64,000 bases of DNA from Spirosoma sp. KCTC 42546. Its GTDB lineage: Bacteria; Bacteroidota; Bacteroidia; Cytophagales; Spirosomataceae. The translations under genes were made by a program, and so were the position numbers. Positions 10,401 through 18,477 of the stretch are shown piece after piece. Under the pieces are notes generated by a model. It did not search any database. It was not told where the DNA came from and saw only the letters and a list, made by a program, of their open reading frames with translations. Every line of letters begins with the position of its first letter. Within the stretch, counting starts at the first letter, position 1. Location of the stretch: positions 806,001 through 870,000 of the forward strand of contig NZ_CP041360.1 in assembly GCF_006965485.1 (NCBI RefSeq). The letters are read 5' to 3'.

Positions 10401-10741
10401 ACGTTGTTTCGCAGGCTGTTTATTACAACAGTACGTACAACTGGGGTGGTCCTCAGTACAGCAGTTCGCGCTATGAATTGTATGTGAAGGAAAACACCTA
10501 CGTCAAAATGAGGGAGATCTCGTTAGGCTATCGGATTCCGGCCAGCATCACCCGTAAAATTGGCACGCAGAACCTGACCCTGTCCGTATTTGGTCGTAAC
10601 CTGTTCTTTATCTACAGAACCATCAAAGACCTGGATGCTGAGCAAACCAACGTGGGTACGAAATGGTCGGATAACATCAATAACGCTGGTAACAACCCAT
10701 CTTTCCGTACAATGGGTGTCATGTTACGTGCCAGCTTCTAA
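7418..10741 (+). CDS. SusC/RagA TonB-dependent transporter (no STN domain)
   Basis: 1107 residues from ATG 7418. Signal peptide about 1-21 (LLIISTPALAQ), then a carboxypeptidase-regulatory-like domain about 24-105 (ISGRVTASNDGQPLPGVSIVVKG, FSFIGYKTKEVAV), TonB box region IDEVVVTALGIKREER, plug (VSISIRGLASITGNTQPLIVMDG, AALYGSEAVNGVVLVTTKTGKG) and a beta-barrel ending MLRASF. Unlike the SusC at 1381-4842 it lacks an STN domain, so control should come from elsewhere, for example the ROK or LytTR regulators nearby. It opens the plus-strand glycan locus and is followed 13 bp later by its SusD partner. The upstream 100 bp is very AT-rich, but no clear TAnnTTTG element was found. Confidence 0.95.
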   Translation: MAKDLLRLVILLLIISTPALAQSISGRVTASNDGQPLPGVSIVVKGSTSGTITDTDGKYTIAAAKNRVLVFSFIGYKTKEVAVENRATVDIVLDEDASSIDEVVVTALGIKREERALGYATAVVKNDALIKTASPNFATALYGKAPGVTINATPGGATSAVSISIRGLASITGNTQPLIVMDGIPIRNGEVRNNDYWGDQRIRGNGLLDLNPADIENISILKGASAAALYGSEAVNGVVLVTTKTGKGKKGLGVDFSASYSEDKIAYLPRYQNVRGPGYFKNYADGGQDANGFISYDTDGDGKGDTRGLLGATVNFGPKFDGQPVMAFDGVVRPYLPSNNSYANLFQAAHSANINLAISKATENSNLRFSYTRQDNGMISYGAKNEKNIMNLNASFNINPKLKTDLMVNYVNQYTHNRPYKVDRMINNFTGMMNRFESADWYFNKYQTSQGYKYVTGTNQSLTPAENIIRNGFKTDIGDYVWSTRANTYDEYSNRVIASVTQTWNILDNLSLRGRVGTDFTSERLEDKQRSDKPLAFGYSGSFSMSNNFYSNVYTDVLLNYTKKLNEDMTVSARGGYTANKTLNTLLQRSTNGGLSTENFFDVSASVNTANGSNTRDRYVRDAFLGTVNFDYKNFFFVEGTIRRDRTSTLAPGNNAFVYPSVNSSLVFSDLFRLPNAISYAKLRASWGIVGNYPAIYSANNAYNQGSLSLQQAGGSSVLYTNISSDYGNDKIRPEQKHEFEFGLEARLFRNRLGVDLSYYNAQIVDQILPLTIAASSGAKSVLANIGTLRNQGLELALNISPIRSTGTNGLNWDLTLNLAKNSNKVEKLTNNSTELLHADYDGNAAQLRSTVGQPMGDIYVHGILKNADGKNVVGPNGIYQLDGNNWIKAGNAMPKLTGGLLNNFSYKGFNLDVVVDFRYGGSIMPTGINWLTSRGLTEESLTAMDAEHGGLSYYIDANGKGVQTTASAGPGGQVVYHDGMLMDGVLPTGEANTNVVSQAVYYNSTYNWGGPQYSSSRYELYVKENTYVKMREISLGYRIPASITRKIGTQNLTLSVFGRNLFFIYRTIKDLDAEQTNVGTKWSDNINNAGNNPSFRTMGVMLRASF

Positions 10742-10754
10742 CCTTACTTCAGTC

Positions 10755-12359
10755 ATGAAAATGAAAAAAATATCTTTCCTGTTTTTAGGTGGGCTTCTCC
10801 TGGCAAATGTGTCCTGTAAGGAGTCTGATTTTTCGGAAGCCTATCCAAACCCTGCCAAGATTGCTGAGACAACCGTTGAAAAGCAGTTTACGGGCGTCCT
10901 GTATGCTAACAAAGATTATGTGCTTCCGGGCTATCGGTATTACTTTGTTACCCTGAGAACCTCCCTAAACCATTACAATCAGGCAACGGGCTGGGTTAAT
11001 TCATCAGGCCAGTACATTCCGGGGTCGTCGGGCGTGGAAGACGTATGGTACAACTATTATAACATGCTGGCGCAGTATCGGGAACTGCAAAAAGTGTACG
11101 CATCGAAAACGGCAGAACAGCAGAACGACCGGAAAATATTCATGCTGGCAGCCGCGGTTTACGTGTATGATTACACAGCCAAGATGGTCGACTTGCTAGG
11201 CTCCATTCCGTTCAGTGCAGCTGGTTTATTAAGCACCAATGGGGGAGATTACCTGGCTTCCAGCGCCAAATTCGATACCGCCGAAAGTATCTATACATTC
11301 TTGCTGGATGATCTGAAGCGTATCTCGACCGAGTTGAACGGGATTACGTTGAACGCCGGTTACCAGAAATCGTTTCAGACGCAGGATTTCCTGAACAAAG
11401 GGGATGTAACAGCCTGGAAACGGTATACAAATTCGCTTCGTTTGCGGTTGTTGAACCGTGTTTCGGATGTGGACAGCTTCAAGTCGCGGTCGAATACCGA
11501 AATGGCTGAGATTCTGGGGAATGCAACAACTTACCCCATAGTTGAAACCAACGCGCAGAATATTCAGATCAACGTGTATGATATCAACACAGATATCAAT
11601 TCGAAAGGATTCCAGGATGGTTTAGAGTCAGCGGGCTGGTTTGGTAATACAGCGGGTAAAGCGATGATCGACAATATGAATGCGAATAACGACCCCCGTT
11701 TACCTATCCTGTTTGAGCCAGGGGCTAGTGCAGGTGGAAAGTACGTTGGTATTGATCCTACAGCTACGGAAGCGTCTCAGACGGCCCTGTTTAATGCTGG
11801 CCAGGTTGCGATCTATAACCGCTTCACGTTAAGCCGTAATCAGTTCTTCCCAGGTGTGCTGATCAATGCTGCGCAAATGAACCTGATCAAAGCGGAGTAT
11901 TATTTGAGAACGGGTAATGATGCTGCGGCAAAAACGGCTTACGAAACGGGAATTACGCAATCGGTTCAATTCTATAACGGAATTCTGGCACTGACCAACG
12001 CTACGGGTATTACAGGCTCTACGATCCCAACAGCGGCAACTACGGCTTCCATTTCGGCCTACATTGCTGGGCCGGGTGTAAGCTGGAGCAGCGCAACTAC
12101 CAGTGCCGACAAGCTAAAGTTGATTGCTACCCAGAAATGGCTGCACTACAACCTTGTTCAGCCCTACGAAAACTGGTCAGACCTCCGCCGGCTGGATTAT
12201 CCAACGTTGAGTTTCCAGGTTGATAACGCGAACAACCAAACATTACCTCCTGTTCGTTGGACGATTCCGGGTAATGAAATCACGTACAATGCAACCAATT
12301 ATGCCGCTGTGAAAGCAACGGACAATCTGAAAACCAAGATTTTCTGGGATGTGAAATAA
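10755..12359 (+). CDS. SusD/RagB-like outer-membrane lipoprotein
   Basis: 534 residues from ATG 10755. A longer in-frame start at 10590 would run inside the SusC gene and is rejected because ATG 10755 gives a clean lipoprotein signal (MKMKKISFLFLGGLLLANVSC, lipobox ANVSC, Cys21). The body has the SusD-like-2 look: VWYNYYNMLAQYRELQKVY near the N-terminus, AWKRYTNSLRLRLLNRVS, NLIKAEYYLRTGN, and near the C-terminus QKWLHYNLVQPYENWSDLRRLDYP. It is a surface glycan-binding partner of the preceding SusC. A terminator hairpin follows at 12398. Confidence 0.94.
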   Translation: MKMKKISFLFLGGLLLANVSCKESDFSEAYPNPAKIAETTVEKQFTGVLYANKDYVLPGYRYYFVTLRTSLNHYNQATGWVNSSGQYIPGSSGVEDVWYNYYNMLAQYRELQKVYASKTAEQQNDRKIFMLAAAVYVYDYTAKMVDLLGSIPFSAAGLLSTNGGDYLASSAKFDTAESIYTFLLDDLKRISTELNGITLNAGYQKSFQTQDFLNKGDVTAWKRYTNSLRLRLLNRVSDVDSFKSRSNTEMAEILGNATTYPIVETNAQNIQINVYDINTDINSKGFQDGLESAGWFGNTAGKAMIDNMNANNDPRLPILFEPGASAGGKYVGIDPTATEASQTALFNAGQVAIYNRFTLSRNQFFPGVLINAAQMNLIKAEYYLRTGNDAAAKTAYETGITQSVQFYNGILALTNATGITGSTIPTAATTASISAYIAGPGVSWSSATTSADKLKLIATQKWLHYNLVQPYENWSDLRRLDYPTLSFQVDNANNQTLPPVRWTIPGNEITYNATNYAAVKATDNLKTKIFWDVK

Positions 12360-12397
12360 GACGTCCCGGTTCGGTAAGACAAATTAGTGTTTAAGTT

Positions 12398-12430
12398 AAA
12401 TGGGCAGGCCGCTTGGTTTGCCCATTTTTG
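12398..12430 (+). terminator. Rho-independent terminator after susCD
   Basis: AAATGGGCA (12398-12406) pairs with TGCCCATTT (12419-12427) around a 12-nt loop and is followed by a T-rich stretch. It lies 39 bp after the SusD stop, as expected for the end of the susCD transcript. Confidence 0.8.
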
Positions 12431-12433
12431 TTG

Positions 12434-12478
12434 TTTGGGCGTTCCCCTCACCCAAAACGGGAGAGGGGAACGCCCAAA
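12434..12478. repeat. CCCCTC/GAGGGG palindromic repeat, copy 1
   Basis: The arms TTTGGGCGTTCCCCTC (12434-12449) and GAGGGGAACGCCCAAA (12463-12478) are perfectly complementary over 16 bp with a short CAAAACGGG-type loop. A shorter related hairpin occurs at 14325-14348. It resembles the widespread CCCCTCTCC...GGAGAGGGG intergenic repeats (from memory). Confidence 0.7.
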
Positions 12479-12488
12479 GTCCCGCTCT

Positions 12489-12635
12489 GTTCTCGCTTGG
12501 CTTTCCGACCGGGCTGGCGTACCAGTGAGGATTAGTATTTTAACGGCCTCTGGCCGGTATCATGAAGAATAATTCTAATATGGGCCAGAGGCCCTTAAAA
12601 AGATAGCTCTCACTCGGCGTAGCCAAGCGTGAACG
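12489..12635. repeat. Nested palindromic intergenic element, family A copy 1
   Basis: The outer arms are GTTCTCGCTTGGCT on the left and AGCCAAGCGTGAAC on the right. Inner arms are TTTTAACGGCCTCTGGCC and GGGCCAGAGGCCCTTAAAA. The left outer arm matches copy 3 (26106-26274) and the right outer arm matches copy 2 (18478-18618), so this copy looks like a chimera of two subtypes. No protein-coding potential is seen. Confidence 0.85.
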
Positions 12636-12636
12636 T

Positions 12637-12676
12637 GGAGGATAAACAGCTCTCTGTTTAACTCCGTTTATCCTCC
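12637..12676. repeat. Short palindrome next to repeat A copy 1
   Basis: GGAGGATAAAC (12637-12647) and GTTTATCCTCC (12666-12676) are an 11-bp perfect inverted repeat. It lies between the family A element and the 3' end of the convergent FG-GAP gene and could serve as its terminator; no long T-tract is seen. Confidence 0.5.
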
Positions 12677-12703
12677 GTTCCTCTGTGTTTAAAAAATCCT
12701 GCT

Positions 12704-14284
12704 CTATTTCCCCTTATTCTCCAGCACCAGCAATTGCGGAAAAGACGTAATGCCTTTAAAGAGCAATTGGGTCATTTCGCCAACGGTGTGAAAATAGGAG
12801 CCCAACACAATGTCGATATCTCCATCCTGATCGAAGTCGGCGGCTTCCATGGTCAACCATTTTCCATAGGCGGCTTCTGGTGTGCTGAAGGGCTTGAAGG
12901 TGAGTTTTCCTTCGTTGGCCAGGTAAATAAATCCCTGTTCGGGTTGGGCCAGATTGGTGTAAAAAGATGTGGCGGCAATGTCGAGATCGCCATCGTTATC
13001 AAAATCCCGGGCAACGGCTTTGCTAGCCCCGTACATCGGATAAAACCAGGCTTCTTTAAAGTTGTCTTTTCTGTCGTTTAGGTAGATACGCACCCCGTGG
13101 TAATTTTTGTTAATGGCCGAGTAATCCCAATTGTCGCCGTTTGCCAGCAGAATATCCTGAAAACCATCCTTATTGAAATCAACCAGTTCGAAATAACTGG
13201 ACCCGAATAGGGGGGAGAAACGTAGCACGGTTTTTTCTTTAAACTTGCCGTTTCCCTGATTATAAAATATAGATATCTCTTCCCGAGCCTGGGCCATCAG
13301 GACCATGATGTCGGGCTTTTTATCGCCGTTGAAGTCGGCAATTTCCACTTTCCGGGCACCGGGAAACGCTTTCAGAATATGCTCTTTGGTTGGCTCAAAA
13401 TCATCGTACCAGAACAGCTTTCCGGCGTTGTTGCCAAACCCACAGATAACCACATCTTCGTTGCCATCGGCATTCAGGTCGCCTGCTGCAAACTGAACGG
13501 GTCTGGGCAATCCTTTGATATTGATCGGAACAGAACCTGCTTTTGCGGATCGCTCCAGTGTCATGAGTCGGCCCAGTTGCTGGTCGGATGGGCTAAAAAT
13601 GCCAACGGTGAGTACCCTCGGAGCGGCATTCTTGGGAAAATCTATATCGGTCGGTGGGGTATCAACCAACCAGGTATCTTTCAGCAATGTGCCGTCTGGC
13701 TGCAATTTCCCATCGAGCACATAAACGACGTTCTGCGCATCACCCACGTAAAGCTGAGCCGTATTCTTATCGTATTTCAGCATCGTTGTCTGCGGTACCG
13801 GCTTGTTGCTAAGCACGAGTTCCTTTACCTTGAATAAGGGAAGCTGATTCGTAACGTCCGGATGCGATTTTTGTGGGAGTGGTTCTTCAGGCGCGGTACG
13901 TTCGTAGTAGCGTACAATTTTGTCCCAGTCTTGCCTTGGTAACGCGGGCGTTTCGGGATAAATGTTCAACTGGCTGATGGCTTTTTCTTCCTCGGGCGAG
14001 AGGGCTCTCAGCGTATCCTGACCGGGTTGTTTGATGCCAAGCCGCATCCCCATGTTCGGCAGTACGCCCGTAACCCAGGTCTTTTTGTCTAATAGTTCAG
14101 GCTCGGGAAACAGATGGCAGCTACTACAGTAACGGACTGCCAGTTGCCTGCCTGCATTAAGTGAATCAGTCAGCACGGCTTCTTTTTTGTCCCCGTTATT
14201 CGTAGAGTTGTTCGTTTCGATGTCAGAAAAAGAAACTACACCGAGAGAAATAAAAAGTAGCAACCCGATTTTAATAGAAGCCAT
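12704..14284 (-). CDS. Exported c-type heme / FG-GAP (VCBS) repeat protein
   Basis: 526 residues. Signal peptide about 1-20. A single c-heme motif CxxCH (RYCSSCHLFPEP) lies about residue 54, within a short cytochrome-like N-terminal region. From about residue 165 on there are repeated FG-GAP/VCBS Ca-binding beta-propeller units, visible as GDLNADGNEDVVICG, DFNGDKKPDIMVL, DFNKDGFQDILLANGD, DFDNDGDLDIAATS and DFDQDGDIDIVLGS. It is probably periplasmic or surface-located. The heme motif suggests electron transfer or redox sensing, but no partner oxidase is nearby. It is oriented opposite to the glycan genes and downstream of the ROK regulator on the same strand (72 bp gap). Confidence 0.85.
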   Translation of the reverse strand: MASIKIGLLLFISLGVVSFSDIETNNSTNNGDKKEAVLTDSLNAGRQLAVRYCSSCHLFPEPELLDKKTWVTGVLPNMGMRLGIKQPGQDTLRALSPEEEKAISQLNIYPETPALPRQDWDKIVRYYERTAPEEPLPQKSHPDVTNQLPLFKVKELVLSNKPVPQTTMLKYDKNTAQLYVGDAQNVVYVLDGKLQPDGTLLKDTWLVDTPPTDIDFPKNAAPRVLTVGIFSPSDQQLGRLMTLERSAKAGSVPINIKGLPRPVQFAAGDLNADGNEDVVICGFGNNAGKLFWYDDFEPTKEHILKAFPGARKVEIADFNGDKKPDIMVLMAQAREEISIFYNQGNGKFKEKTVLRFSPLFGSSYFELVDFNKDGFQDILLANGDNWDYSAINKNYHGVRIYLNDRKDNFKEAWFYPMYGASKAVARDFDNDGDLDIAATSFYTNLAQPEQGFIYLANEGKLTFKPFSTPEAAYGKWLTMEAADFDQDGDIDIVLGSYFHTVGEMTQLLFKGITSFPQLLVLENKGK

Positions 14285-14324
14285 CAGGTGATTCGTAAAA
14301 GTTAAAGTGCAATCCCACGTTGCA

Positions 14325-14348
14325 CCCCTCTCTGTAACGGGAGAGGGG
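14325..14348. repeat. CCCCTCTC/GAGAGGGG hairpin, copy 2
   Basis: CCCCTCTC (14325-14332) and GAGAGGGG (14341-14348) form a perfect 8-bp stem with an 8-nt loop. It lies just after the 3' end of the ROK gene and before the FG-GAP gene on the minus strand. It is related to the longer hairpin at 12434-12478 and has no U-tract in the minus direction. Confidence 0.6.
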
Positions 14349-14356
14349 CTAAAAAT

Positions 14357-15589
14357 TTACACGTCCATAAACAGACTTTCTATAACATACGCGTGCGTAC
14401 CGAGCCACTTAGCCGCTCCCTGGAGCTGCGTCACCTCAACCATCAGGTTGTTCCGGAATCCGCTCAGACAATGTTTGTTGATCGCCTGCCGGATGGAGTT
14501 GGTGATGAATAGGGAGTCTTCTGCCAGTACGCCATCAACGATAATAATCTCCGGATTGAACAGCGTAACGGCAATGGCCAACCCTTTACCTAATTGATAA
14601 CCAGTCTCATGCAATTGATCGATAGCGAAGGTGTCGCCCTGATTGGCAGCCTGGATAACCTCGCTGATCGTAATATGGGAAGGGTTGTCGCGGTAGCTAG
14701 CTAATTTGGTTGCCTGACCCGCGAGTACTTCCCGTTGCACCCGCTTCACCAGGGCCGATGCGGAGGTGATCGTATCCAGGCACCCTATTTTGCCACAATA
14801 GCATAATTCGCCCTGTGGGTCTACCTGAATATGACCTAACTCACCCGCAAATCCCGAGGCACCGTGAAAAACCTCTCCATTGCTAATAATTGCCAATCCT
14901 ACGCCCCAGTCAATGTTGATCGTCAGGGCGTGTTGCTTGCCCTGGCTACTACCAAACCGGTGTTCCCCCAGCGCGGTAGCTTTCGTGTCGTTGATCATAA
15001 AAACAGGCAAACCCCATTGCTGCTCCAGCCAGACCTTAATGGATTGCTCGGGTAAGCCAAGGTCAGGATAGCTCAAATTAAGGCCCTGTCGCGAATCAAT
15101 TAGCCCCGGCATCGACAACCCGACCCCAATAACATCTGTTTTGGCAATGCCTGATTCGGCCAGTGCTTCGTTCACGAACGATACCAGAAAATCCGAAAAA
15201 CTGGCTTTGTTCTCCAATATGGTATCGGCGCTATGCTGGAACACAATCTGTCGTAGCAGATTAACCAGCATTAGCTTCGTTTCGTGGGTGTTGCTATCTA
15301 GAATAAGGGCATAATGGCCCACCGGATTCAGGCTAAACAGAACGGGCCTTCGCCCATTGTTGCCGGAAACCGTTCCCAGGGTGCTTACCCAGCCTTCGTC
15401 GATTAACTGTTCGATTATGAGTGTAACAGAAGGAACACTGGTATTGAGCATTTCGGCCAGTTTGGCCAGTGTGCAGGAGCCTTCCTGATACAGGTATGAA
15501 AGTGCCCTCTTGACTTGCTGGTTTTTTTTAAAAGCAACAATAGACTTTTTGGTAATACTGGGGCCTTCGGCGGGGATAGATGTGAGCAT
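14357..15589 (-). CDS. ROK family transcriptional regulator (NagC/XylR-like)
   Basis: 410 residues from ATG 15589. An N-terminal winged helix-turn-helix lies about 25-90 (SYLYQEGSCTLAKLAEMLN, SVTLIIEQLIDEGWV, GRRPVLFSLNP). The ROK sugar-kinase fold follows: IGVGLSMPGLID, INIDWGVGLAIISNG, GFAGELGHIQVDPQG, the zinc motif CYCGKIGCLD and IIIVDGVL. The helix-turn-helix makes it a sugar-sensing repressor and not a plain kinase. Family knowledge: ROK regulators often respond to GlcNAc, N-acetylmannosamine or other monosaccharides. It is divergent from the GH18 gene, and the 247 bp between them hold the GH18 promoter, so it probably controls the glycoside-hydrolase run. Confidence 0.9.
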   Translation of the reverse strand: MLTSIPAEGPSITKKSIVAFKKNQQVKRALSYLYQEGSCTLAKLAEMLNTSVPSVTLIIEQLIDEGWVSTLGTVSGNNGRRPVLFSLNPVGHYALILDSNTHETKLMLVNLLRQIVFQHSADTILENKASFSDFLVSFVNEALAESGIAKTDVIGVGLSMPGLIDSRQGLNLSYPDLGLPEQSIKVWLEQQWGLPVFMINDTKATALGEHRFGSSQGKQHALTINIDWGVGLAIISNGEVFHGASGFAGELGHIQVDPQGELCYCGKIGCLDTITSASALVKRVQREVLAGQATKLASYRDNPSHITISEVIQAANQGDTFAIDQLHETGYQLGKGLAIAVTLFNPEIIIVDGVLAEDSLFITNSIRQAINKHCLSGFRNNLMVEVTQLQGAAKWLGTHAYVIESLFMDV

Positions 15590-15801
15590 AGGTAATAACG
15601 ACTACTCGGCTAAAAGCCGTCGCTTAAGTAGAAGCGTATAAGTCTGTACGGGTAGAAAGGCGTACTAGACCTATTTCTATTTAATAATCCAGAAAACTTA
15701 TATACATACTACTAGTATGCAGCTTTTATGCCATTTATCAGCATAGTTAATAAATATTTTTTTAAATAAGGTCATATTATTAAAAAAATTTAAAATATAG
15801 G

Positions 15802-15809
15802 TATCTTTG
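15802..15809 (+). promoter_or_regulatory. Bacteroidota -7 promoter element TATCTTTG
   Basis: TATCTTTG at 15802-15809 fits the Bacteroidota -7 consensus TAnnTTTG exactly and follows an AT-rich stretch. No convincing -33 TTG was found at the usual spacing. Transcription would begin near 15815, which rules out the TTG at 15807 as the GH18 start codon and supports GTG 15837. Confidence 0.65.
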
Positions 15810-15836
15810 TCTCGTACTCCTTTTTACCAAAGAATA

Positions 15837-16994
15837 GTGAAGCCACGTATATTATTGCCAGCTTTTTTATTGGCCGTTTCCTTGTTCGGCCTATTGCTAC
15901 CCTATTCCTATACGGTAGCTGCTCAAACGCCCCCAAAACGGTACGTACTCATTGGTTACGTGAGTGGAAACGGGTGGACGAAAGATCAGATCGAAGCCCG
16001 TAAACTCACGCACATTAACTACGCATTTACCGTGCCCGCCGAAAACGGTGAATTTGCGCCCATTACGCCCAAAGATTCGGCTAACCTGGCCGCGTTAACC
16101 TCGCTTCGGTCGGTTAATAAAGACCTGAAAATACTGATCTCGGTCGGTGGTTGGGGTGGTTGCAAGTATTTCTCAGATGCTGCCCTGACGGATGCTTCAC
16201 GGCGGAAATTTGCCAACAGTGCCGTGGCGTTCCTGAAAAAACATAAGCTCGATGGCGTTGACATCGACTGGGAATACCCGGCTCAGATTGGCGCAGGCAA
16301 TATCTTTCGGCCCGAAGACAAGGGGAATTTTACCCTGTTCCTGAAAGCCATTCGGGATCGGCTCGATGAGCAGGGGAAGGTAGACAAACGCACAGGCACA
16401 AATCATTACCTGCTAACGGCTGCCACCGGGGGCGATACCGCTTTTGTGAGCCATACTAATCTGGGTGAAGCGCAACGCTACCTGGATTACGTCAACATCA
16501 TGACGTATGACCTTTACCACGGCAACGATAAAGTAACGGGGCATCATAGTCCACTGGCGCAATCTAAAAAAGGTGATCAATCACGCAACAGTTCTATTTC
16601 GGCCGTAGAGGGACACATTAAGGCGGGCGTTCCTGTTCATAAAATTGTACTGGGTATTCCGTTTTACGGGCGTGGCTGGGCCGACACTCGTCCGGTTGAC
16701 AATGGTTTGTACCAGCCTTCAACGGGTAAGCACTCATTCATCAGCCACGATGAACTGGTGGACAAATACATCAACAAAAACGGATTTGTCCGCTACTGGG
16801 ACGCCGACGCCAAAGCGCCTTATCTGTGGAATGCGACCTCACATACCTTTATTTCTTATGGCGATGCCGAATCATTCGGACCGAAGATCGACTATGTGAA
16901 GAAAAAAGGACTGGGCGGCATTATGTTCTGGGAATACATCTACGACCTGAAGCATAAAGCGCTTCTTGATCCGGTGGTCAACGGCCTGAAATAA
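15837..16994 (+). CDS. Glycoside hydrolase family 18 (chitinase-like / endo-beta-N-acetylglucosaminidase)
   Basis: 385 residues from GTG 15837. This start gives a signal peptide (MKPRILLPAFLLAVSLFG...AQ), whereas the upstream in-frame TTG at 15807 lies inside the promoter element. The GH18 barrel begins at KRYVLIGYVSGNGW. The motif ILISVGGWGGC and the catalytic DxxDxDxE in DGVDIDWEYP are present, with Glu146 as the acid. Later barrel marks are VNIMTYDLYHG, VLGIPFYGRGW and GGIMFWEYIYDL. Family role: substrate-assisted retaining cleavage of beta-1,4-GlcNAc linkages. WEYP is typical of chitinases, but the fucosidase, hexosaminidase and mannosidase-type neighbours make an N-glycan endo-enzyme possible. 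The next gene follows after 23 bp. Confidence 0.92.
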   Translation: MKPRILLPAFLLAVSLFGLLLPYSYTVAAQTPPKRYVLIGYVSGNGWTKDQIEARKLTHINYAFTVPAENGEFAPITPKDSANLAALTSLRSVNKDLKILISVGGWGGCKYFSDAALTDASRRKFANSAVAFLKKHKLDGVDIDWEYPAQIGAGNIFRPEDKGNFTLFLKAIRDRLDEQGKVDKRTGTNHYLLTAATGGDTAFVSHTNLGEAQRYLDYVNIMTYDLYHGNDKVTGHHSPLAQSKKGDQSRNSSISAVEGHIKAGVPVHKIVLGIPFYGRGWADTRPVDNGLYQPSTGKHSFISHDELVDKYINKNGFVRYWDADAKAPYLWNATSHTFISYGDAESFGPKIDYVKKKGLGGIMFWEYIYDLKHKALLDPVVNGLK

Positions 16995-17017
16995 CCCTAT
17001 ACTGACAGTTCCTACCC

Positions 17018-18475
17018 ATGAAGAATACCTATTTTAATTCATTGTACTACGGCTGGCTTCTATCCCTTTTGCTGGTATCAAGTACCGGTTTCGCTCAGCA
17101 ACATTCCGAACAAAACCACGCGCACTACGTACCACCCAAAGACAGTCTGGTGAGCCGAAAACTGGCCCAATGGCAGGACATCAAGTTCGGGCTGCTCATG
17201 CACTGGGGCACTTACAGCAAGTGGGGCATTGTGGAGTCCTGGTCGCTGTGCCCGGAAGATGAAGGCTGGTGCGAGCGCCGGGGGCCCTACGCAGGCAACT
17301 GGTACGAGTACAAAAAGGCGTATGAGGATATCCGGACAACCTTCAACCCTACGGAGTTCAATCCTGAACGATGGGCTTCGGCGGCTAAAGATGCGGGTAT
17401 GAAATATGTGGTGTTCACCACGAAACACCACGACGGATTCTGCATGTTCGACACCAAGCAGACAGACTACAAAATCACCGATCCGAAAACGGCGTTCTCG
17501 TCGAATCCACGGAGTAACATCGCCAAAGAAGTGTTCAGTGCATTTCGTGACAAGAACTTCATGGTAGGAGCTTATTTCTCAAAGCCGGACTGGCATATAC
17601 CTTATTACTGGGACCCCTATTTCCCGCCCAAAGATCGGAACGTATCGTATGCGCCCAAAAAATACCCCCAGAAATGGCAGCAGTTCAAAGACTTTACCTA
17701 CAACCAGATTCAGGAACTGATGACGGATTACGGTAAAATCGATATTCTGTGGCTCGATGGTGGCTGGGTCCGTCCGGCGTCTACGATTGATTCTACCATT
17801 AGCTGGCAACGCACCATTCCCTACGATCAGGATATCGACATGGCGCGTATTGCCAGCATGGGCCGTAGTAAACAGCCGGGATTGCTGGTCGTAGATCGTA
17901 CCGTAACGGGTGAGTTTGAAAACTACGTTACGCCTGAGCAGTCCATTCCCGATGCGTACATGCCCATTCCCTGGGAGTCGTGCATGACAATGGGCGATTC
18001 GTGGTCGTATATCCCGAAAGAGAACTTTAAGTCGGCCCGCAAATTGATTCACACACTGGTGGACATTGTCGCTAAGAACGGCAACCTGCTCCTGAACATA
18101 GCGCCTAGTCCCAACGGCGACTGGCACCCCGAAGCTTACCAGCGGTTACAGGAAATTGGGGCCTGGCTGCGCGTCAACGGTGAGTCGATTTACGGCACAA
18201 AACCCGTAGCGCCTTACCGGCAGAAGCAGTGGGCTTATACCGGTAACGGTAAAACGAAGTACCAAACGTACCTGCCCGCCGAGAAAGAAACCGTACCTGC
18301 AACCATTACACTTAACAACGTTACTCAAAGCAAACCAACGGTAAAACTGCTCGGATACGCCAAATCGCTGAAAGCCAGTAAAACAGCAGAAGGTTTGGTT
18401 GTTGTCCTGCCCGAAGCCGCACGACAATTATTGGCCGCACAACCGGCCTGGGTTTTCAAACTGGAAGAAAAATAA
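17018..18475 (+). CDS. Alpha-L-fucosidase, GH29
   Basis: 485 residues. Signal peptide about 1-26 (SLLLVSSTGFAQ). GH29 signatures: FGLLMHWGTYSKWG, EFNPERWASAAKDAGMKYVV, FTTKHHDGFCMFDT, the nucleophile Asp247 in ILWLDGGW, and LVDIVAKNGNLLLNIAPSPNG. The C-terminal ~90 residues form a small beta domain typical of the family. Reaction: retaining removal of alpha-L-fucose from glycans in the periplasm or at the cell surface. It is 23 bp after GH18 and therefore probably in the same transcript; a second, larger GH29 follows. Confidence 0.95.
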   Translation: MKNTYFNSLYYGWLLSLLLVSSTGFAQQHSEQNHAHYVPPKDSLVSRKLAQWQDIKFGLLMHWGTYSKWGIVESWSLCPEDEGWCERRGPYAGNWYEYKKAYEDIRTTFNPTEFNPERWASAAKDAGMKYVVFTTKHHDGFCMFDTKQTDYKITDPKTAFSSNPRSNIAKEVFSAFRDKNFMVGAYFSKPDWHIPYYWDPYFPPKDRNVSYAPKKYPQKWQQFKDFTYNQIQELMTDYGKIDILWLDGGWVRPASTIDSTISWQRTIPYDQDIDMARIASMGRSKQPGLLVVDRTVTGEFENYVTPEQSIPDAYMPIPWESCMTMGDSWSYIPKENFKSARKLIHTLVDIVAKNGNLLLNIAPSPNGDWHPEAYQRLQEIGAWLRVNGESIYGTKPVAPYRQKQWAYTGNGKTKYQTYLPAEKETVPATITLNNVTQSKPTVKLLGYAKSLKASKTAEGLVVVLPEAARQLLAAQPAWVFKLEEK

Positions 18476-18477
18476 TT

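Noticed and set aside
12387..12572. 61-codon plus-strand frame after SusD
   Set aside because: It runs through a terminator, hairpin D and repeat A, so it is repeat DNA and not a gene.
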